The notes beneath the pieces were generated by a model that saw only the letters and a program-made list of their open reading frames with translations, had not been told where the DNA came from and searched no databases. A stretch of DNA of 37,826 bases, taken from Glycomyces dulcitolivorans (GTDB lineage: Bacteria; Actinomycetota; Actinomycetes; Mycobacteriales; Micromonosporaceae). Location of the stretch: contig NZ_QFRW01000078.1 of NCBI RefSeq assembly GCF_003265355.1, forward strand, positions 1 to 37,826, read 5' to 3'. Both the position numbers and the translations under genes were made by a program. Of the stretch, positions 33,357 through 37,826 are shown one piece after another (the first letter of the stretch is position 1; each line of letters opens with the position of its first letter).

Positions 33357-34235
33357 CTAGAAGAGGACGGAGCTGAGCTTGCGGCGGGCCTTGGCCACGG
33401 CCGGGTCGTCGGCTCCCGCGACGGTGAACAGTTCGACCAGGCGCTTGCGGACCCGCTCGCGGTCCTCGCCGAAGTTCTTCGCCACCAGCGCGATGAGCCG
33501 CGCGTACGCGGCCTCGGCCTGCCCCGACAGGAGCTGGATGTCGGCCGCGGCCAGCGCGGTGTCGATGTTGTCCGGGTCGGCGTCGGCGAGCTCGACCGCG
33601 TTGTCGGGGAGCGCCCCGACGCGGCGGAGCATCCGCACCTGCGCGATCCCGGCCTCGGCCTCGCCGGAGGCCGGGTGATTCTTCAGGTACTTGTCGTACG
33701 CGGCCTCGGCGGCGTCGAGGTTCCCCTCGACCAGCAGGTTCTCGGCGTTCGCGAGCTCGGGGTCGACCGGCTGCGGGACGTCGATGCCCGCGGCCTGCGT
33801 GACGCGGCCGATCCACTGGCGCAGCGCCTGGTCGGACTGCGGGCCCTGGAGCAGGTCGAGCGGGCGGCCCTGCGCGAGCGCGACGACGGCCGGGAGCGCC
33901 TGGAGCTGGAGCGCGGCGGCGAGCTGCTGGTTCTGGAGGACGTCGGCGCGGGCGTACACCCACGCGCCGCCGGCCTCGTTCGCGAGCACCTGGAGGGTGT
34001 CGCGGACCTGCACGGACTCGGGGACCTGGTCGGCCCAGAAGGCGACGACGACGAGCGCGTCGAGCGAGCGCTCCAGCACCTCGGTCTGCACCGTGGCGTC
34101 GGTGACGTCGATCGCGAGGACGCCCGGGCCGCCCGGCGCGCCCTGGGAGGCGGCCTGCTGCTGCGCCTGCGCGGCGGCGGCGAGGGTGCTGAGGTCGACG
34201 CCTCCGGAGAATCGTGACGGTACCTGGTCGCTCAT
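33357..34235 (-). CDS. Thioredoxin-fold/TPR co-chaperone (CnoX/YbbN-like)
   Basis: A 292-residue soluble protein. A thioredoxin-like domain spans about residues 35-150 (VVVAFWADQVPESVQVRDTL, WVYARADVLQNQQLAAALQLQALPAVVAL) and a TPR-like helical C-terminus follows (ENLLVEGNLDAAEAAYDKYLKNHP; the rest helical). The CxxC active site is missing: the motif reads FWADQVPES, so redox activity is not expected and a holdase/co-chaperone role fits. The ATG at 34235 has no strong ribosome site; an upstream in-frame extension is Pro-rich and unlikely. It follows rnhA at 97 bases, separated by a hairpin. Confidence 0.9.
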   Translation of the reverse strand: MSDQVPSRFSGGVDLSTLAAAAQAQQQAASQGAPGGPGVLAIDVTDATVQTEVLERSLDALVVVAFWADQVPESVQVRDTLQVLANEAGGAWVYARADVLQNQQLAAALQLQALPAVVALAQGRPLDLLQGPQSDQALRQWIGRVTQAAGIDVPQPVDPELANAENLLVEGNLDAAEAAYDKYLKNHPASGEAEAGIAQVRMLRRVGALPDNAVELADADPDNIDTALAAADIQLLSGQAEAAYARLIALVAKNFGEDRERVRKRLVELFTVAGADDPAVAKARRKLSSVLF

Positions 34236-34290
34236 GGTGGTGATTGTTCCATTCTCATCGGGGATCGGCGGCGCGGGCGGGGCCCGCTGT

Positions 34291-34309
34291 GGGCCGTCGG
34301 TCACGGCCC
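34291..34309 (-). terminator. Hairpin after rnhA
   Basis: GGGCCGT (34291-34297) and ACGGCCC (34303-34309) form a 7-bp stem with a 5-base loop, 23 bases past the rnhA stop. Weak evidence, no T run. Confidence 0.4.
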
Positions 34310-34332
34310 GGGTGCACCGGACGGGCCCGGCG

Positions 34333-34797
34333 TCAGCGGCGCCCGGCGGCCTCGTCGCGGCCCTGGCCGGCGAGCTTGTCGGCGCGCTCGTTGCCGGGGT
34401 CGCCGGCGTGGCCCTTGACCCAGCGCCAGTCGACCTCGTGCCGGGCGGCGGCTTCGTCGAGGCGCCGCCACAGGTCGGCGTTCTTGACCGGCTCCTTCTT
34501 GGAGTTGACCCAGCCGTTGCGCTTCCAGCCGTGCATCCAGGTCATGATGCCGTTGCGCACGTACGAGGAGTCGGTGTACAGGGTGACCTTCATGGGCCGC
34601 TTGAGGGTCTCCAGGGCCTGGATGGCGGCCATGAGCTCCATGCGGTTGTTGGTGGTGGCCTTGTCGGAGCCGTACAGCTCCTTCTCGTGGCCGCCCCACT
34701 GGAAGTACACGCCCCATCCGCCGGGGCCGGGGTTGCCGGAGCAGGCCCCGTCGGTGTAGATGACGGCGGTGTCCACGATCTCGTCCGTTTTCGGCAT
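34333..34797 (-). CDS. rnhA: Ribonuclease HI
   Basis: A 154-residue enzyme that cuts RNA in RNA-DNA hybrids (R-loops, primers) using Mg or Mn. The catalytic residues are all present: Asp16 ([11 protein letters not shown]), Glu54 (NNRMELMAA), Asp76 (YTDSSYV) and Asp140 (NERADKLA), with the flexible-loop His130 in [10 protein letters not shown]. The basic handle region (about 85-105) is present as in the E. coli type. It starts 11 bases after the stop of the cation exporter gene and so is probably co-transcribed with it under the manganese riboswitch, an unusual arrangement. Confidence 0.96.
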   Translation of the reverse strand: MPKTDEIVDTAVIYTDGACSGNPGPGGWGVYFQWGGHEKELYGSDKATTNNRMELMAAIQALETLKRPMKVTLYTDSSYVRNGIMTWMHGWKRNGWVNSKKEPVKNADLWRRLDEAAARHEVDWRWVKGHAGDPGNERADKLAGQGRDEAAGRR

Positions 34798-34807
34798 GAC
34801 CGCCAGC

Positions 34808-35395
34808 TTATCCCGCCAGCGCCGTCGCGGCCTCGACGCCCAGCAGGACGCCGATCACGAGGAACAGGCCGGAGGAGACGTAGCGGACGACCTTCTCGGG
34901 GATGCGCTTGGCGACCCAGGCGCCGGCGAACACGGCGAGGAGGTCGGCGGCGAGCATGCCGAGGGTGCCGCCGATCCACACGCCCCACGGGTCGGAGCTG
35001 GAGCCCAGGCCCATCGCGATGATCATGGTCTTGTCGCCGAACTCGGCGAGGAACATGGCGGTGACGACGGTGAGCAGGCCGGTGCGGCGCTCCTTGACGG
35101 GGCCCTCGTCGTCGTCCTCGTCCTCGGCGGGGCGCAGGCCCCAGAGGCCGAAGCCGATGAACATGACGGCGGCGGCGAGGCGGATCCAGTCGGTGGGGAG
35201 CAGGTTGCCGACGGCGGCGCCGACGCCGACGGAGAGGCCGATGAGCGCGCCGATGGCGATGACGAGTCCGAGGACGACGGTGCGGAGCCGGTACTTGGTG
35301 GCGAAGGTGAGGGCCATGAGCTGGCTCTTGTCGCCGAGTTCACCGACGAAGACGGCGCCGAAGGCGACGGCGGCGGCGATGAGCAGTGCTTCCAT
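34808..35395 (-). CDS. TMEM165/GDT1 family manganese/calcium exporter
   Basis: A 195-residue membrane protein of the UPF0016/GDT1 family with six predicted helices in two halves. Each half carries the signature E-x-G-D-(K/R)-(S/T): ELGDKS at residues 19-24 and EFGDKT near residue 117. A charged loop ([15 protein letters not shown]) joins the halves. Members with this motif export Mn(II) or exchange cations for protons. The yybP-ykoY riboswitch immediately upstream supports manganese. GGGAGG lies 10 nt before the ATG at 35395 and can be masked by a hairpin (35406-35429). Confidence 0.95.
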   Translation of the reverse strand: MEALLIAAAVAFGAVFVGELGDKSQLMALTFATKYRLRTVVLGLVIAIGALIGLSVGVGAAVGNLLPTDWIRLAAAVMFIGFGLWGLRPAEDEDDDEGPVKERRTGLLTVVTAMFLAEFGDKTMIIAMGLGSSSDPWGVWIGGTLGMLAADLLAVFAGAWVAKRIPEKVVRYVSSGLFLVIGVLLGVEAATALAG

Positions 35396-35405
35396 TGAGG
35401 GTGAT

Positions 35406-35429
35406 CCTCCCAGTGTTCAGGCCGGGAGG
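35406..35429 (-). promoter_or_regulatory. Hairpin masking the exporter's ribosome site
   Basis: On the minus strand the Shine-Dalgarno GGGAGG (complement of 35406-35411) is exactly complementary to CCTCCC (complement of 35424-35429), with a 12-base loop. Pairing would block translation of the exporter and suggests that the riboswitch acts on translation at least in part. Confidence 0.6.
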
Positions 35430-35441
35430 AGGGGTGGACAG

Positions 35442-35561
35442 GACCTCGACCCGGCCGTACGGCCTTGGTCGAAGGTCTCGCTCGCCCCGGGGACCGAGGC
35501 CGTGCGGCCGGGCCCCGAAAGGCCAGTGTGTCGACCGCAGCGTTGGGAGCTACTCCCCTTC
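35442..35561 (-). ncRNA. yybP-ykoY manganese riboswitch with expression platform
   Basis: Read on the minus strand, GAAGGGGAGTAGC (complement of 35549-35561) opens the aptamer and CGAGACCTTC (complement of 35471-35480) closes it, with GAAGG and CCTTC forming P1. In between are CGGTCGACACACTGGCC and a GC-rich arm. These are the conserved marks of the Mn-sensing yybP-ykoY family as I know it. The P1 3' strand is also part of a competing stem, GACCTTCGACC against GGGTCGAGGTC (35442-35477, around the palindrome GGCCGTACGGCC), a plausible switch. The TMEM165 exporter directly follows, the usual target. Confidence 0.88.
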
Positions 35562-35571
35562 TGCGCTGGCA

Positions 35572-35577
35572 ACTATA
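35572..35577 (-). promoter_or_regulatory. -10 box of the riboswitch overlapping the MFS stop codon
   Basis: TATAGT on the minus strand covers the TAG stop of the upstream MFS gene. Transcription from here would begin near 35565, a few bases before P1 of the riboswitch at 35561. No good -35 is visible. Confidence 0.5.
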
Positions 35578-36802
35578 CGTGAGCGGCGGTCTCCTCCGCG
35601 ACGGGCGCGGGGTGTGGCGCTCGCCGCGGGAGGCGGCGCATGATGAGCGGCCCGCCGACGGCCATGAACACGGCGAACCCGGCGGGGACGAGGAGCGCGG
35701 CCGTCAGGCTCGTGGCCTCGGCGAGGTAGCCGATGGCGGCGGGGCCGGCGAGCAGGCCCGCGGAGCCGGACATGGACATGAGGGCGACGTTCGAGGGCGT
35801 CCCGCCGGCTTCGCCGACGGCGCTGAAGCAGACGGGGACCATGACGGCGATGCCGGTGCCGGCGAGGATCCAGCCGGTCCAGGCGAGCGGGAGGCCGCCG
35901 GTGGTGCCGGAGGCGAGGACCATCGCATAGCCGGCGACGGCGACGGCGCCGGCCCACAGGAGGGTGCGGCCGTTGCCGAGGCGGGCGCGGATGGGGTCGC
36001 CGAGGAGGCGGAAGACGGTCATGGCGACGGCGAAGACCGTGAAGGACAGCGGGGCGAGGGCGGCGTCGGCGTGGACGACGGTGGCGGCGTGGAGGTTCGC
36101 CCAGTCCATGGCGCCGGATTCGACGAGGGTGCTGCCGAGGCCGAGGAGGAAGAGCGCGCCGAGGAGGACCGCGCCGATCTTGACGGGAGCCGCGGTGGAT
36201 CCGCTGCCGCCGCCCTGGGTACCTCTCACGTCTTGACCCGGGGGCGGCAGCAGCGGACGGATGGAGGCCGCCATGAGCGCGGCGCTGACGGCCGCGACGG
36301 CGATGAGGATGGCCTGGTTCCCGAAGCCGAGGACGAGGCTGATGGAGGTGACGGCGCCGGCGGCGGCGCTGCCGAGGCTCCACAGGCCGTGGAAGGCGGA
36401 GATGATCGGGCGGCCGTAGCGCTGTTCGAGTTCGACGGAGTGGGCGTTGATGCCGACCTCGATGAAGCCGACGCCGACACCGTAGAGGGCGGCGGCCGCG
36501 AGGAGCGTCGCGTAATTGGGGGCGAGGGCGGGGGCGATGAGGGCGAGCTGGGTGGCGGGGGCGGTCCACAGCAGGAGGCGGCGCGAGGAGATCCGGTCGG
36601 CGATGCGCCCGGCGAGGGCCATCGCGGCGAGGCCGACGAGCTGGATGAGCAGGAGCGCAGTGCCGAGCCGCGCTTCGCCGAGGCCGAGGCGGGCGTCGAT
36701 GCCGGGGAGGGCGGCGGCCCAGGCGCCCATGACGAAGCCGGAGGTGGCGAAGGCGCCGTGGAGGCCGAGGCGGGCGCGGCGGAGCGCGAGCGGGTCAGAC
36801 AT
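35573..36802 (-). CDS. MFS transporter (YbjJ/FucP-like)
   Basis: A 409-residue, 12-segment major facilitator protein. Visible marks are FATSGFVMGAWAAALPGI at the start, GRIADRISSRRLLL (motif A) near residue 65, and GVGVGFIEVGINAHSVELEQRYGRP with HGLWSLGS near residue 120, typical of the YbjJ-like and fucose-permease-like groups. A Gly/Ser-rich loop near residues 190-205 joins the halves. The ATG at 36802 follows AGGA. It is divergent from a ROK regulator with an operator over its promoter, so a sugar or derivative is a likely inducer and perhaps substrate. Its stop codon overlaps the riboswitch -10. Confidence 0.88.
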   Translation of the reverse strand: MSDPLALRRARLGLHGAFATSGFVMGAWAAALPGIDARLGLGEARLGTALLLIQLVGLAAMALAGRIADRISSRRLLLWTAPATQLALIAPALAPNYATLLAAAALYGVGVGFIEVGINAHSVELEQRYGRPIISAFHGLWSLGSAAAGAVTSISLVLGFGNQAILIAVAAVSAALMAASIRPLLPPPGQDVRGTQGGGSGSTAAPVKIGAVLLGALFLLGLGSTLVESGAMDWANLHAATVVHADAALAPLSFTVFAVAMTVFRLLGDPIRARLGNGRTLLWAGAVAVAGYAMVLASGTTGGLPLAWTGWILAGTGIAVMVPVCFSAVGEAGGTPSNVALMSMSGSAGLLAGPAAIGYLAEATSLTAALLVPAGFAVFMAVGGPLIMRRLPRRAPHPAPVAEETAAHV

Positions 36803-36826
36803 GGGGGTCCTGGTTCCGGATCGAAT

Positions 36827-36849
36827 TTATGTTCTCGGTGAGAACATAA
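36827..36849. promoter_or_regulatory. ROK operator over the MFS promoter
   Basis: Perfect 10-bp arms TTATGTTCTC and GAGAACATAA flank GGT. The right arm coincides with the MFS -10. A weaker half-copy (TTATGTTC) lies at 36876-36883 nearer the ROK start. Confidence 0.88.
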
Positions 36850-36872
36850 CAGGGTTCCGGGGCGATCGTCAA
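36844..36872 (-). promoter_or_regulatory. Promoter of the MFS gene
   Basis: On the minus strand TTGACG (36867-36872) and TTATGT (36844-36849) are separated by 17 bp, close to the consensus. The -10 lies inside the palindromic operator. Confidence 0.75.
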
Positions 36873-36911
36873 TGGTTATGTTCGGGCCGGGCACAAATTT
36901 CGGCGGGCTGG

Positions 36912-36917
36912 CATAAT
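36912..36917 (+). promoter_or_regulatory. -10 box of a leaderless ROK transcript
   Basis: CATAAT ends 6 nt before the ATG at 36924, and no Shine-Dalgarno lies between. GGCACA (36890-36895) 16 bp upstream may be the -35. Confidence 0.55.
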
Positions 36918-36923
36918 GCCCCC

Positions 36924-37826
36924 ATGCCGCAGACGATGACGAGCGCCGACCTGAGGACCCTCAACCAGGTCCGCCTCCTGCGCGCCGTCCACGGCGCCGC
37001 GGCGCCGTTCACCAGGGCCGAGGCGGCCCGGCTGCTGGGCATCGGCCGCAACACCGCGGCCGCGCTCGTCGGCGAGCTGGAGCAGGCGCGGCTGCTGCAC
37101 GAGGTCCCGGCCGAGAGCGCCGGGCGCGGGCGGCCGACGACGCTGCTGGTGCCCCATCCCCAAGGGCCCCTGGCGTTCGCGGTGGACTTCCGCGAGGACA
37201 CGTGGACGCTCGCGTCGGTCGAGCTCGGCGGCGCGGTCACCGAACTCGAAGGCGGCGAACACGACCGGACCCCGCGGGCGTTCGCCGACATCCGCGCGGC
37301 GATCGGGCGGCACGAGACCGACCGGCTCGCGATGGTCGGCTTCGCGACGTCGGGGCCCATCCGCGACGGCCGCCGCCTGCACATCTCGCACCTCGGCTGG
37401 GACGAGGTGGACCTGGACTCATCTCTCGGCGACGACTGGCCGCCGACCGCCGTCGACAACGACGCGCGCCTCGCCGGCCTCGCAGAGGCCCGCCGGGGCG
37501 CGTTGCGCGGCAAGGGGACCGCGATGCACTTCCACATCGACTTCGACATCGGCGGCACGCTCCTCCTCGGCGGCGACGCCCAGCGCGGCGGGCACAACAT
37601 CGCAGGCGAGTTCGGGCACATGCCGCTCACCGGGTCCACACTGGAGTGCATGTGCGGGGTGCGCGGGTGCTGGAGCCTCGACGTCGGCGCGAACGCGCTC
37701 GTGCGCCGCTTCGGCGCCCGCCCCGGCTACGGCGAGGGCCGCGACCTCGCCCGCGAGATCCTCCGCCGCGCCGAAGCCGGCGACCCCGCGGCGTCAGCCG
37801 CGGTCGACGCCAACGCCGCGGCCCTC
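36924..37826 (+). CDS. ROK-family transcriptional regulator, cut by window end
   Basis: The first 301 codons of a ROK regulator; the stop lies beyond the window. A winged helix-turn-helix is at about residues 10-65 (LRTLNQVRLLRAVHG, RAEAARLLGIGRNTAAALVGELEQ). The ROK domain follows (LAFAVDFREDTWTLA, VDNDARLAGLAEARRG) with the zinc motif intact: GEFGHMPLTG then CMCGVRGCW. This is unlike the other ROK protein at 7560-8729. It probably represses the divergent MFS gene through 36827-36849, releasing it on sugar binding. The sugar-kinase ATP loop at the start is weak, suggesting ligand sensing rather than catalysis. Confidence 0.9.
   Translation, partial: MPQTMTSADLRTLNQVRLLRAVHGAAAPFTRAEAARLLGIGRNTAAALVGELEQARLLHEVPAESAGRGRPTTLLVPHPQGPLAFAVDFREDTWTLASVELGGAVTELEGGEHDRTPRAFADIRAAIGRHETDRLAMVGFATSGPIRDGRRLHISHLGWDEVDLDSSLGDDWPPTAVDNDARLAGLAEARRGALRGKGTAMHFHIDFDIGGTLLLGGDAQRGGHNIAGEFGHMPLTGSTLECMCGVRGCWSLDVGANALVRRFGARPGYGEGRDLAREILRRAEAGDPAASAAVDANAAAL

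Overview
The window (about 70% G+C, strong G/C bias at third codon positions) looks like chromosome of a filamentous or soil actinobacterium. Supporting signs are a large 180-type NAD-glutamate dehydrogenase, an XRE/DUF5753 regulator overlapping a DUF397 gene, the DUF4178-DUF2617-DUF4247-DUF350-spermidine synthase cluster, two ROK regulators and several promoters that look leaderless. Genus cannot be fixed by eye; a Glycomyces- or Streptomyces-like organism fits. No rRNA, tRNA, CRISPR array, transposase or integrase was seen, and no gene-free stretch exceeds 300 bases.

Layout. 1-2030: ATPase and binding lipoprotein of a polar amino-acid (glutamate-type) ABC importer, with the permeases presumably beyond the left edge. 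2031-7434: lipB, a DUF1023 alpha/beta hydrolase, an orphan cytosolic ABC ATPase, and a two-gene ABC-2 exporter. 7560-13665: a ROK regulator and NAD-glutamate dehydrogenase. 13842-17573: a five-gene membrane/polyamine module of mostly uncharacterised DUF families ending in a membrane-fused spermidine synthase. 17671-20447: a less GC-rich, accessory-looking stretch with two unknown small genes, the XRE/DUF397 pair and an MmyB-type regulator. 20510-23143: a large membrane-anchored protein with a C-terminal region resembling DNA/RNA non-specific endonuclease toxins. 23244-26230: aldo/keto reductase, two tandem paralogous small membrane proteins and a DUF418 membrane protein. 26284-28615: DHA2-type MFS efflux pump divergent from its probable TetR repressor, with a clear operator. 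28612-30809: a kinase-like protein, a DUF4259 protein and a DUF4190 protein with twin C-terminal repeats. 30979-34235: RtcB RNA ligase, an arginase-fold protein and a thioredoxin-fold/TPR (CnoX/YbbN-like) protein. 34333-35395: RNase HI co-transcribed with a TMEM165/GDT1 cation exporter whose leader carries a recognisable yybP-ykoY (manganese) riboswitch. 35573-37826: an MFS transporter divergent from a second ROK regulator (cut by the window end), with a near-perfect operator over the MFS promoter.

Working together. Three regulatory units can be read directly from DNA: TetR with the DHA2 pump, ROK with the MFS transporter, and the Mn riboswitch with exporter and RNase HI. The 13842-17573 module is the best candidate for an undescribed multi-gene system. 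A 60-bp, about 90% identical intergenic repeat (4238-4297 and inverted at 7485-7543) is the clearest structure not explained by ordinary gene annotation.
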